Assembly (NCBI GenBank): GCA_028023455.1
Contig: JAQFVV010000157.1
Location: forward strand, 990,001 to 1,054,000
Length of the DNA stretch: 64,000 bases
Direction: 5' to 3'
Origin: Epiperipatus broadwayi
Taxonomy: Eukaryota; Onychophora; Udeonychophora; Euonychophora; Peripatidae
Made by a program: the position numbers and the translations under genes. Under the pieces are notes generated by a model. The model was not told where the DNA came from, made no database searches, and worked only from the letters and a program-made list of their open reading frames with translations. This document shows positions 34,277 to 47,092 of the stretch, one piece after another (position 1 is the first letter of the stretch; every line of letters begins with the position of its first letter).

Positions 34277-37200
34277 TAACCTTGTCTTGTGCATCCTCAC
34301 TTCAGAATAGTATATGATATAAAATAAAACAGGTTCTAGCTCAGTTAATAATTAATAAATAAAATATTCAGCATTAAAATTAAAATGTTTCACTAGCTCA
34401 AATTTAAAATACGAATAAGGTTCAGTTTATAAAAATAAATTAAATAAATATTTAATATTTTCATGAGACTTGGAAGTGAAAATACAGGTGACAAGATAGA
34501 TTACATTGAGCCAATATCCCACAGGATACTACCTCAATGGCATAAGAACACTATCCCCCCTTATTATTATTTCAAATAACAAACTCATAGTATTCTTACG
34601 ACTTTAATAACTTCTACTCACTAAGATTAAGTTAATAATTACATCTTAATCTTCTATTTATAATAATCTAGCTCAATAAAATAATCTCAGGTTCATAAAG
34701 TTTATTCTAAGTTAATTTAAAAATACAGTAGTAAAATATGAGAAGGGATTTTATGTCATAATCTACTACACTGAAACTAATAATAAATAATAATAATAAT
34801 ATTCTTCATTGTTTAACTACTACTGGATATCTTTTCTTTTCGTTATATTTTATTACCATAATAAAATAATACAATAATTTTATATAATCTTTTATCTTCA
34901 TGTAATGATATAATAAATATGTGGTAGCATATGATAATCTAATAAACAAAAGATGTGTGGCAACTGATAGCATATAATTCAGTATACTATTGTGATAACT
35001 AATTTATGACCAATAAAATAATGTAAAATTATAATTATTTAATTAAAAGAATACCAATAAAATATTTAAATTCTTAAATATAACTCTTTATCTTTTTGTG
35101 CAAAATTATATTTTTGTTTCAATTGTTATGAATATATCGTGATTTCATGCAGTGAAGTGGAAAAATAAACAATCAAGACACAAAAATTTTGAAAAACAAA
35201 TTTTAACAAAGTTTATTAACAACAACAAATAAAATAAACAATTTATGTATACTATTTACAATGGATATCCTTATTTTAATCTTACATTTTTATCTACTAA
35301 GTTATATAAAAATAGTTTATAGTTTAGTTATATCTTTATTTATACTTAAGACAAAATAAAAAAAAAATGTTACCATTTGGTTTCTCATTATCGTTAACTT
35401 ATTATAAATATATTTACTTATTAGCAAAATATTTCATCCTTAATATTATTAAACTATCTTATTTTAAAAAAAAACATTCTACAGAAAAACAAAATTAACT
35501 TTATAATGAGTATGGATTTCTCAAAATATTAAAAAATTTTTCATCTTGCACAGTCAAAGATGTTACATAAAATATTCATCTAAAATTCAGTACTAGATTT
35601 TAGTGTTTTATCACACGATGTTTACTAATCATAATATATTCTTATTTAGCCTTACTTTAGTATGATGTAAGTGTAATAATCAATATATTCCTGTTATTCA
35701 ATAAACAAAAAAATATACTATGCATATTGTTTATATAATTTACATTGTACTATTGTAATTTTAAAAATATGCAATACTTATTTTTCTCTTAAAAATAATA
35801 ATAATAAAGCATTCAAAAATAATTAACATTTTAAAGAAAATGTATTTGTTTAGATACTCTATTTTAAAAATTTATATTTCATTTCCGAAATAAATTCAAA
35901 AATATATTCTATGATTCTTTCCTCTCCTTTAGGCTTCATTGGACCTTCAATTTTAAGTTATAAAATTCTGTTCCTTATAAGCAAATAAACCAATCTTATA
36001 CAAAACGATAGCATAACCTAAATTCTAAATTATTTACCATTTCTTTTCAAAATATCTTACTAAACGATGCAGTTACATGAAATAAAGATAGCAAAATAGA
36101 TGCATAGGATTTAAGGAAGAAAGCTAGAGTATCACTCATAACATATCTCAAAAAATCATGGCACAGTGCAAAGAGGTATGACCTTTACCTGTCTAATAAC
36201 CTCTAATACATGAACGATGTTAAAGCTACTTCTTCAGCATTATTTAAAACATCAAATATTTAAAGACATATAAAACACTGTCCAAATAAAATGTGTATCA
36301 GCTATAGGGCTTTGTTAACTATGCTGATAACCACATAAAGACTAAATATTATTTCTATTCCTTATCATATCCTATTTTTTTAAAAAATACATCATCTTAG
36401 TTTCTTGCTAACTATAGTACTTCCAAGCCATTATCTCAACATTATTTCTCAAGATTTTTCTACATTTTACATCGATAATTAAACAATCTTACTGTTCCAC
36501 AAGAAAAGTTTGTCTACTTCATCATTCTGTATGTTTAATCATATACAATCTAACTAGACAATATTTGAATATCCAATAACATGAAAGTTCTAAAAGAATC
36601 ACATAATTATTTGTTATTATGTTGGATTATATCACTAATATATAAAAAAAAATAATCGTCGTATGCATATTTTCAAATCAATCCTATCTCATAATTTTTT
36701 TTAAAATGTTGTATGAAAATGCGTTACATATAATTAAAACTTTTACACTTCATTCTTAGATCCATAGATGATCTAAAGAAAACAAAAATATACATTATAA
36801 ATTATTAATAGTTATTATTATTACCAAATAACCCTTTTTATCTGGTCATCATTTTTAGTAGGCTTCTTCCATCCACTGGATATAGAAAAACATTGCATAC
36901 ATAAATGAAAAGACACATCCATACGTTTTATTTAAAAATATTCTTATCTAAATTATTAGATTATATTATAAATTTTATGTTATTAACAAATTAATGTTTT
37001 ATGTTTTCCTAATCTTATAAATAGAAAAATTTACATTTAACTAAGTTAGTAAAATAAAAATTTAAAACTATAATTACGTCTTCACTTAACCATAGTTCAT
37101 GATAAAATCCAAAAATGTTTATTATTTTCTCTAGAGTTTTAAAATGTTCTCCTCCAAGCACGTTAAAGTTTAAAAATAAAAATAATTATTAATCCATTTA

Positions 37201-39034
37201 GTAAAATTTATAGAAAATAATCCTGGGTCTTTACTGTTCAGAATGAAAATTATTAAACTGTAATATTAAAGAATTATTCCCATGAAGTTTATTCAATATT
37301 CTCTGATGCATCACTCTGTTCAATTTAACTTAAGTTATCCGGTAAACTTTTACACAATATTTGTATTTTCATGGATCCATCCTTTATTTATCTACTATAT
37401 GTTCATTTTTTTTTATATAAGTTTTATTTCTTAATAAGTTCTTTTTACTTCTTGTAAAATATATATTTAAAAAAAATGTTTCCTTCAAAACGGACTAAAC
37501 ATTCTATTTCTTTCATTATATTTTATGATAACTCATACGATATAAATATCTTATTCTTTTTTTAAAAAAAAAACTCCTGGATAAGCTTATAAATAATGCG
37601 TCACAAATTTTTTTAGACGGCAAATAGTTTTCTGTTTAAGCTTCCAGCATAATGCCCGAATTATTTTTATATGAGTTAGAATAATCCTCCGGTTGAGCAT
37701 AAATAAAGCTGTATTATAATTTAAACATATTTTATTTCGTAGTATATCCATCTCTATTGCGTAGTTTAGGTTAAACTTCAGATAAAATACTCCTGGCAAG
37801 TAACTTTTAAAAAACTAGAAAATCATTTCCATGAAGTTTCTAAAATTTTTTTTTTTTTTAAACTCTCTTTTGCAAAATACTTTAAAATTATCAATTAGTT
37901 TTTTGCAGATAAAGTTATAAGAAAGTACTAAAAAAAATTGACTAAAATAAAAATTTTAAAGTACTATCTCTTCGATAGCTACTAATATACCTTTCTCTGG
38001 TTTCAATTCATTTTTAATCTCCCCTTATACCCCCGTGCAATTCGTATTTATAGTCTGTAAGAATACCTCATTTGATTGGTTCATTCTTACTTTTAGCTTG
38101 AGAACAAATTTACATATATTTTTAGTTTTACAAAATTATATTTGAAAATAAAAATTTATGACGTAATAACTCAAAATATTATTTAAAATATTACTTTCAG
38201 ATTGATTATTACTTTATCAAAGTTATTTAAACTTTTAAAATAACTTTTAAAATAACTTTAATAACCTATTCCATTCTTAATATTCAATTTATCTAGTTTT
38301 ATTTAAACAAAATATTTAATTTTTTTATTAACTGTATTCGTCTTTATTACATTATTTAAAACATTTAGAAACATTTATAACAACTATTTAATATTCACTT
38401 CTATGATAGATAGTAATTACATTCAGTTCTATAATACAACTTTTAAATATTTCAAACTCTTATTAATTCAAACAAGCAGTGTGTGAAAGTATGTAGTATA
38501 CAAGTCACATGATCAATGCTTTGACAGACGATTTTCAATCTATTTCTCTGCCTAGATTTATAAAATTGATACACTTATTATATTATATAAAATAATTATA
38601 AAAAATTTGGAAGAATAATTTTAAAAATATAGAACTAGATATAATTTTCACCATCATAAAGTTTATTTTTAAAATGTACGATATTAATTTTGATTATTAA
38701 ATATGACTTTATAAATTTAAAATATAACATTTATTACTACAAGTTTTAAACTATTAAAATTGAGCTTATTAAATATACTTTTAATTATTTATATCTGTGT
38801 TATTTAATATGGCCAGCTTTTACAACCATATGAAACAATAGTTTAAGCTTTACTTAACTATTTTTAAATGATTCGTTATAATTTTATATACTACATATTT
38901 TCTTTAGCTTCAAATTGTACTTTATATTATAATTGACAAACTATAATTAACATATTAAAATAATATATTCTAAAATTTAAAATTTTTAGTAATTGACTGA
39001 GATGGACTATTACTGGCCTGTAGAAAAGGGCACA
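34275..39034 (-). mobile_element. Solo long LTR (4.76 kb)
   Basis: On the minus strand it starts TGTGCCCTTTTCTACAGG (39034) just inside an (AT)n run, and ends near 34275 (GGTTAGA, corrupted from GGGTACA) just inside another (AT)n run. It is homologous along its ends to the LTR at 58125-62404. Shared parts are TGTGCCCTTTT, the CCAAT/TATA block, the A+T-rich middle with AATAAA signals, and the terminal 600 bp with CTCAATGGCATAAGAA. No internal coding region flanks it, so it is a solo LTR from recombination. Scattered short frames inside it are not genes. Confidence 0.75.
38045..38079 (-). promoter_or_regulatory. CCAAT + TATA promoter in the solo LTR
   Basis: On the minus strand, ACCAATCAAATG (CCAAT at 38079-38075) is followed 22 bases later by TATAAATA (38052-38045). 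The same order and spacing occur in the second LTR at 61439-61472, which supports it as the U3 promoter. Confidence 0.6.
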
Positions 39035-39089
39035 ATATATATATATAATGATAAAGGCAGTATGATATTATAGATTACAACAAAAGAAT

Positions 39090-39262
39090 AAATGAGGTCT
39101 GTTAGAACCTCTGGGTGGCTTTTCTAAAAGAAATCCCTGGTATATACAGGTAGATGATGAGAAATGCTGGCTCTCCAGCCAAAACATGTCTCTGAATAAT
39201 AATAATAATAATAATAATAGGTTTGATGTGCTGGACTTCCCATACACGTTTTCTATTAACAA
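39090..39262. repeat. Short retroposon-like tail with hairpin and (AAT)n
   Basis: GATGATGAGAAAT, hairpin GCTGG-CTCT-CCAGC (39167-39180), CAAAACATGTCTCTGAA, then about eight AAT units. This layout recalls the 3' tails of Penelope-like or SINE elements with a degenerate hammerhead-type core, but the core is incomplete. Orientation and family are uncertain. Confidence 0.35.
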
Positions 39263-40666
39263 AGTTATTCTTCAATAATAAAATATTTACACTATTATTT
39301 AATTTTTTATGTGTGTGTCATCCCTAGTTGGAAAATGTGTACTATTAAGGGAAAGTCAAGGATTGGACTGGTCATATTTAAACAACCTTCATACTTCCCC
39401 ATTCTTTTAATCAAAATATAATCAAATTTTGTTTTATTTTCATTCTGATCTTTCATTTTTATTTAGCATTTTTCTCAACGAAAGAATTCATAATATACAG
39501 CTTTTCTTTTTCTGCAAATTCCACAATTCTGTATCTTTTTTCATTTCTATAACAATAACCAAATTTACACACAGCACTTACATCATTCAATCATTTACTA
39601 AATTTTAGCAGTAAAGTCTTCCATGACAGTTATGAAATGTTGCTTTGTCTTATCAAAAGCATTTTGTACATCTACATAAAAATCTTCTACTTCATTACAA
39701 TGAGAATTTGCTGTGGCACAAATCTGAATTATCTGCAGGTGGTAATATCCAGTAATTTTAATAACTAATTTTGCCCTCTGTTCGATATACCATCCCTTCA
39801 TTTTTTGTTTATAATGATGCTTTGTTTTTCTCACCTTTTTTTATATCACAAAGTCCAACAATGTCCCATTTAATGTTAGACATTTCCTTTTTCTTATTTC
39901 TACATTCATCTTTCAATTGAAAGTTAGCTGCAATTGTAGATATACTTAACTAAAAAGTCATTATTGGGAAAACAACAATAATCATATTAAGTTAGCTATT
40001 TTTGCAAGCCTATTTGTGTTTGCTAAAATTCAGTGTATATTATGATCAGTATCTTTGGTTGAAATATTTTTATATCATGTATATACATTAGTGTCACAAT
40101 TAAGATTAAACTTTTTTAGTTGTTTTTTTTTATATATATAATTACTATTCTTTATTGAGAAGTTTTATTAGGGGGTGGAAAGTATAAAAAGTTAATATTT
40201 AAAATTATAAAAATAAATTGACAATTTTATTACTAATTTTTTTCATTTAAAAAATTTTAAATTGCTTAAAGATAAATCACAGAATCAGCATTCTTGGTAG
40301 TATGATATTTTCCAGGTTAATAACGAAAAATGCAATCATATTTTTACAATCAACTTATTAACTCTTGCAAGTTCTTTATAAATGTATATGTAATTATCTA
40401 TTAATCATTAAACCAGTCAACATTTAGACAATCTCAATATCAATAACAATCAATAATCTCAACCTTATGTCAAGGCAACCTCCTTTTAGCAATAGTTATT
40501 TATCTAATAATAATTAACTATTAACTTGTGTTGCATTTAATAGTTAATTAAGCAAATAAATTGTTTTGCATATATACAGACATTTATAAATTAATAATGC
40601 TGCTGTTAAACACCTGCCATTTTAATTCTATAATAATTTTTACTTCTTTTCTTTTACTGTATAATT
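39263..40666. other. A+T-rich stretch, nothing recognised
   Basis: A 78-codon minus frame at 39834-39598 (rich in K, Q and aromatic residues, containing NAFDKTKQHFITVM) has slightly protein-like composition. It has no recognised motif or splice support. It may be a decayed element. Confidence 0.4.
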
Positions 40667-40813
40667 CTATGATGAGCGTTTATTTACTTCCAAAAAAAAA
40701 GATTAATTTAATTAGACTTTAAATAATAAATAACTGAGCAATGCTTTCAACCTATTTAAAGTCTAAATAAATTAATCTTTTTTTTGAAAACGAATAAACT
40801 CTTATCATAGAAA
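40667..40813. repeat. Fold-back element, arms about 60 bp
   Basis: Arms 40667-40729 and 40755-40813 pair (TCTATGATGAGCG..TTTATT, AAAAAAAGATTAATTTA.TTAGACTTTAAAT). The flank at 40818-40856 (TTTTAGTTGTATTTTTATATTG then CTATTTCCATCAT) matches in inverse the outer end of the fold-back at 49.5-50.1 kb, so the two may share a terminus. Confidence 0.7.
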
Positions 40814-42972
40814 TTCACCATTTTAGTTGTATTTTTATATTGAACTATTTCCATCATAAACATCTAATTTGCGTTGAAAGATGCAAATCGACTTACAACA
40901 TGCATTCCACTTAAACTAGTTTTTAATAACGTGAAAAACTGAAACTTTTAACAGAAGCCCTTAAAAATGCTTATATGTTAGCCAATAAGATGTAATAATG
41001 ACTGCATAGGAAATTCTATACTAATCTAATGTTAAAATACCCACCCCTTATTTATATGTAAATTACCCCCAATTCAAATTATTGACTCCACTTCTCAAAT
41101 CTTTTCGATCTCTTGATATTACCATAATTAATTGCTTTTTTCTTTTAAAAATATTTTGTTAACACTATGTTTTGTTTTGTTTGTGTTTTTTTTTTGCTTT
41201 AAATTATATTACATTTTTGAACTATTTTATAATGATTGATTTTCATTATATTGAATTACAAAAAAAAAAAAAACTGAACAGTATAGCTTAGAATTATTTT
41301 GAAAATTTAAGTGAATACATGTACTGTAAATGCATATTAATGGTACAATCACTCCAAATTTATAATTTAGCTCTAAATACTCAATTGTTGAAATAAAATA
41401 TATTAAGGAGATAGCTAGCCATGGCAAACTATTATCATTGATAATCACATGATCACTTAGTGATAATACCTTATTACTATTTCCATCTTAACATGCATAA
41501 AATAAAAGATAGTTTGATCCTTAAATTGATTAAAATTCAAATATTTTTGAATATTTGAGAAATATGTTCAAAAACTGTAGTCTTTGTAATATGACTGTTT
41601 TCATGAAATTATAAATCATATTATAATGAACTCTTACTATTGTAAACTGTTATTCAAAGTATTTTGGCCAACAGCATAAGAAGCATGGTTTACTCATTTA
41701 TCAGAAATCTTATAAGCATTTTTTTTTTTAATTTTGTTGGTATCTGTGGCTTTTGTTTATATTTGCAATCAGTTTATGAAAATGTCTTTTCTAAGTGATA
41801 AATTGTATAAATAAATGTTCAAGATTTTTTATTTTTATCTAATTTTTATGCTGAATTAAATTTTCATTCAGTTGCATGTTTGGTATTAGTCTTGATGTAG
41901 AATATGAAAATATTTAAACTTAATTAAAATAAGCATTACAGTATATTATCAAAACATGTTTGCACAGCATGGAAAATGCAATAATTGAGTTATATCATTT
42001 TATATGCTTCATTTTTTAGTTTTTTTTTTTACCTTTTGAATGTACAGAGTTGTTTCTTAAATCCAAATTTAAATAAGTTAATATTGAAAGAATTTTTTAT
42101 TTTTTTAAGTTAAATATAATTTCCTCTAAACTTGTATAATTTTGTAAGAAAACAATTTAAAAATGCTAAGTTTTACTATTTGACTTCTTATTAAATAATA
42201 ATATTAATAAGAAAAGATGAATCTATCTCATGTTGAGATTTTACTTGAAACATATCCTTTCTTGAATGTTTGAAAAAGACGGGTTTTATCAGTCTAAAAT
42301 CTAGTTACAACGTTCATTCCAGAACTTATAAGTTTTTCAAATGTGACAGTATGTCAGTTAAACTATTGTAGGAAAAAAAAAGTGTCCAAAGTGAAATGTA
42401 ACTCACAGTCAGCATGTGGAAGAACTTTTTATTAAACTTTGAAATAACATATATGAGTTATTTATGAATTGTGTGGTTACATAAAATAATAATTAACTTA
42501 AACTACCATTTGAATTATTTATTCAATTTAACATCCAGATTATATACTTTCATAATTTATGTATGAATTATGTATTCACATAAAATAATAATTAATTTAG
42601 GAGAAAACAAAAACTATGGCTATTTAAATATTAATAACATTTTCAATCAATTACTGTTACTTTTAATTTTATCATGCAGGCAGGTATTAACAATTCAACT
42701 GTATAAAAAAATATTGAAAGAATATTCTTTATTCCTATATTTTAATAAGATATGTATGACTGTACTCTTCTCAAAAGCCATTTCCAAGGAAATCTATTTT
42801 TAAAGGCAACGTTTATGCTACAGATTACAGCAAACTGTCAATATATTAGAACTTCTTCGCTAGCAGCTTATTCAGATCAGAGGTTTTTTAAAATTGCAAA
42901 ATGTTGGACACTTTCTTTGGTAATATATTATGTGTGTATAATATATATATATGTAATGTTCAAATGTAATAT
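40814..42972. other. A+T-rich stretch, nothing recognised
   Basis: A near-duplicate CACATAAAATAATAATTAA block at 42481 and 42575. Overlapping frames at 42570-42985 have no recognisable domain. Confidence 0.45.
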
Positions 42973-43485
42973 TCATATAATTTAACTTATATTAGAAGTA
43001 CTGTCGACTATATTCCTTTTAGTCTTTGTCAGCTATATAAAGTTGAGTAATCAAAATGAGACATCATTTCATAACTCCCATAATTCAATTCAGTTTCCCC
43101 CAAAAAAAAATTTGTTTTTAATATTTGATGATTGACGATTCATTAACATTTGACGATTTCTTGAAATTAATATAGCCTCTTTTATTTTACGTTTATTGTG
43201 GCAAATTTGTATAATTATTTTTATAATCAAATTTAAATCCGTATTTACACGTTTTATTATGATCAAATATAACAAATGCTGAAGGTTTATTTTTATCTTT
43301 TCCTGATTGTTTATCTTTTTGAATTTTTATATAAAATTTAAAATAAAGAATTATGGGAGAACTGAATTGAACTATGGGAAATATGAAATGATATCTCGTT
43401 TTATTATTCAACGTTATATAGTTGACAAGGAATAAAAAGAATATAGTTCAAAGTACTTCTAATAAAATAAGTTGAATTATATAAA
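42973..43485. mobile_element. MITE with ~115-bp terminal inverted repeats
   Basis: Arms about 42973-43105 and 43352-43485 pair over long tracts. From outside they read TATAATTTAACTTAT, ATTAGAAGTACT, GACTATATTCCTTTT, TTGTCAGCTATATAA, ATCATTTCATA and AATTCAATTCAGTT, with scattered mismatches. The roughly 245-base core is A+T-rich. A 72-codon minus frame crosses the core and right arm but shows no transposase motif. Confidence 0.75.
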
Positions 43486-44656
43486 TATTATTGTATTTAA
43501 TATATATATATTTGAATATTATATATATACACAAGGGTGTATACATGGAATATCAGAATTTAGTTAAATGCACAGATATGTTTAGAAAGCATTAATTATA
43601 TTCAATAACATTTTTATATAATCTCTGTATATGTATTTGTGTGACTAACTAAAATGTTTACAAGTTTAGTAATAGAAATACACTTAAAAAAAGCATATAT
43701 ATATATAAAATTAAAAGATTTTTTTAAAAAAATAATGCCCAAATGTTAATGCACAACAGTGCTTCCATATGTATTTCTTGGATAAAATTCTATTTAATTA
43801 TTAGAAAAATTTAAAATATTGAAAAAAAAAGTCATTATGGTTTTTATAAACTTATTATATGTCTCTTCTAGGAGCATTTATATATTTGACCTATTTATTT
43901 TTGCATTAGTATATTATAAATAAAACTTGCTGATAATAGAAAATTCAAATAATATTATTTGATGCTGTTACATTGAAAATCTGCAGCACTATCTTAATCA
44001 AAAATAACATAAACTATATAGCATCAACGAAAAAGTTTAATGCAAGTAGGGATTACTTTAAAGAATCAACTTATGATCTATCAAAAAATATGCGCTTTTT
44101 GAAATATTGACTTCATTTAAATTATGACATCTGTAAGATACCATTGTTTTGAATATGATTACATTAAAATCCTTTATAGTAATTTTTTATCAATCTTTGT
44201 GTTATGCAAAAACTTGATTGTAGACCATTCAAATTCAGAACTTTGATTCATAATTTAATATTATAAATAGATATATTAAAGTCTCAGAGAAAAAAAATGT
44301 GTTTTTTTTTAAATCAATATTTATACAATGATATGCTCCAACAAGAAACAAAAACTTTTTTCTCTGAACTTTATGAATCTAACATTAGTGCAAAAGCTCT
44401 AATAAAATGGAAACAAGATATTGTGCAAACTAAGTTTAATATTATTAGGTTTTTCATTATACATTTAAACCTCACCAAATTCGAAATCTTTTTTTTTCCT
44501 TTCATCTATTCCATTAAACTTACTTTATTTTGAAGATGATAATAATATTACAATTCCATAGCTGCAAATATTATCATGCATTTCAGTTACATGTATCTAA
44601 AAAAAAAAAATATTTATTGTTTTCACTACAACTGCATTCTATTTTGTCTAATTACT
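43486..44656. other. A+T-rich stretch, nothing recognised
   Basis: No frame or repeat pair supported. The 78-codon frame at 44297-44533 has no motif. Confidence 0.45.
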
Positions 44657-45320
44657 ATGATTGCTGGTTTAGCATGAAATATATATATTGGTGATTATTT
44701 ATCTTTTCAACATATATGTGTTCGAGTGTATCAGTGTTATGAGATAGTGTGGAGAGTGGTGGGTCGTGTGAAAGTCTGCTCATATACCCTATATATTATA
44801 TATTTTGACACAGGTATATAATAAGCCTGTGTTTCAATTATTACATAATAGAGATGTTTGCCCATCCCTTGTATATGTATTAAATGGATTATGTCCTGTA
44901 CATGAGGGGTCATATTGACTTTAGGTCAACATGGGTGTGACAAGAATCTTGGCCTCAGGGTGGCTTTTGAGCATTCCATCATCAGATTTTCAATTGGATG
45001 GACGGTTGAAGAGTTGGAGTGTGGAGTAGATTGAAGCCTGTCCATTAAAGTATGAGGTTTGGCTATCTTAATATATATCTGAGCACTTATAGCATATATG
45101 TGTAGAGATGATAATCTGGACCAACTGATGATTGCTGGTTTAGCATGAAATACATATATTGGTGATTATTTATCTTTTCAACATATGTGTTCGAGTGTGT
45201 CAGTGTTATGAGATAGTGTGGAGAGTGTTGGGTCGTGTGAAAGTCTGTGCTCATATACCCTATATATTACATATATAAACACAGATATATAACAAGCCTG
45301 TGTGTTTCAGTTATTAGTGT
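44657..45320 (+). mobile_element. Tandem (about 1.4 units) 471-bp repeat with a hammerhead-like ribozyme motif
   Basis: ATGATTGCTGGTTTAGCATG recurs at 44657 and 45128. Homology continues about 190 bp in both copies (GGTGATTATTTATC, GTGTTCGAGTGT, GTGTTATGAGATAGTGTGG, CATATACCCTATATATTA, ACAAGCCTGTGT). The segment between the copies contains GAAGAGTTGGAGTGTGGAG and AAGCCTGTCCATTAAAG, also found at 10.7 kb. Tandem units each starting in a type I hammerhead are the arrangement described for metazoan retrozymes and for Penelope-like terminal repeats. The first copy lacks the 5' half of the ribozyme core. Confidence 0.7.
45111..45169 (+). ncRNA. Type I hammerhead ribozyme-like motif
   Basis: The conserved core is present: CTGATGA (45125-45131) and GAAA (45147-45150). 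Stem I pairs ACCAA (45120-45124) with TTGGT (45159-45163) and extends, past a TGG bulge, by ATAATC with GATTAT. Stem II is TGCT-GGTTT-AGCA. Stem III is very short (AT/AT around ACAT), leaving U then A before the predicted cut at 45158/45159. A U-U pair at the base of stem II is atypical and could weaken activity. Self-cleavage is inferred from structure only. Confidence 0.6.
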
Positions 45321-46988
45321 TATCATAAATATTTTTGATTACTTAAACAAAAAAAATTTCTGAAGAAATCTGCATAGACTTTGGGTGGCATGCTATTTTT
45401 GTGAACATGGTAGAGATCCTAAAATAGAATTGTTTAATCATTTGTGAATTTATTTGTAAGCTCATAATTAAGAACCTTAATCTTCATTGTCTATCTCCAT
45501 TTGTATTTTCCTATCACTTGTAAAGGATTCTGAATAATCTGTACAATTATATACATATATCTTCTGTCCAAAAAAATAATTAAACTTTTGAGTCTGAATC
45601 ACTGAGAATATAATTAAATAATGGAAATATTGCAATAGTCATGCATTTTTATTCTCCATACAGAGCATGAGACACTTTTAGTTTTATCTCTTTACCAACC
45701 TCTGTGATTGAAGACAATAAAATCAAAAAACAAAAGAGAAAAAAGACAATGGCTGTCTGGGTTTTATGATCCAACAGATATTCTATAAAGAAGCTGAAAT
45801 TTTTTTATCAAGCACTGCTTATTTATTTGTTTTTAAAAGTTGTATTTGAAGATTATTTCCTCACCATCAACATGATAATGAAAAACTTTTAACATTGAAA
45901 TTAATAAAAATATCACAAATGTACATATTTCAATGATACGTATTACTAATTGACTATTCTCTGTTTTCACAACACATTTCCAATTTGCGAAGACAAGTAA
46001 ACTTTTTATTATTTGTAATGTAATATAAAGGTATTTTAAAATATGGTTAAGCTTGAAATTGGTGTATACAAATCTCAAATTTGTCTTCTAAGATATAAAT
46101 ATGCATTCATTTTTATGTATATATCCATGTTTTCAATACTGAAATTGATATTAGATATATTATAAATGGCATAATGATTTCAGAGCAGTGTGAGTGTAAG
46201 TTTAGTTAAGTGAGGTTTTTCTTTCTTTTTAATATTTATATCAATAAATTTGTAATGGTATTTTTTTTTCAAATATGAAAGGGGGGAGGGGTAAATATCT
46301 CAAAGTAGACAACTCATCAATAATTTGAAGGAACTGAACTGCACATCAAATATCCATGACTTATAATATTTCCAAAATTAACTATTTAAAAATAAATGTG
46401 TCATAAAAATTAAGAAAGTGACTTTTAATATAGTTCTTTCTCTTCACTTTGATCTCATGCAAATACATACACCCACATCCTTTAGCACTATCTACACACA
46501 TGTTTCAGAAATTAAATTAATCAGTAGATGTATGAAATTAAAAAGGCAAGCATTATTCTGTAAAATTATAAGTTAATTGAAATAATAAATTAACAAGTGC
46601 ATCACAAATAATAAAATTAATTAGAATAATCAAAAGTTAAAAAGAATTACCTTAATTCTTTTATCTTCACTAAAGCAATTTTTATTTCTAAATAATTCTT
46701 AATATAAGTAAATAAAATAGATTAATCACTTTTATTACTAACATATTTTAGGCAAAAGATAGTATATAAAACAATTAAGATCAGGCATATGCTTTTCATT
46801 GTTTAATTATTTGCTCCATTTTATATGTAAAGGCCAATATATTTCTATGAGACTAATATAAAATATTATGTAACAAGAAATATGCAATTAACATTTCCAA
46901 ACTCAGTTAATACCCTATCTAGATTATTTGGTATTAGCATGTTCTGGGCAGATTGTTTATGATAACCATTGTATTAAATAACAAACTG
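45321..46988. other. A+T-rich stretch, nothing recognised
   Basis: Includes a G-run near 46279. The 81-codon minus frame at 46078-45833 has no motif or splice context. Confidence 0.45.
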
Positions 46989-47092
46989 TTATAATTATAT
47001 ATCAAAATAGTATTAATGTTGTAATTTGACTATATAAAGATTATAATTATATATCAAAATAGTATTAATGTTGTAATTTGACTATATAAAGA
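46989..47092. repeat. Perfect 52-bp tandem duplication
   Basis: Two adjacent identical units beginning TTATAATTATATATCAAAAT and ending TGACTATATAAAGA. Identity suggests a recent event or an assembly join. Confidence 0.95.

Noticed and set aside
39150-39215. Complete hammerhead ribozyme before (AAT)n
   Set aside because: The ATGATGA and CAAAAC pieces are there, but the core is not contiguous with the GCTGG/CCAGC stem; kept only as a low-confidence repeat tail.
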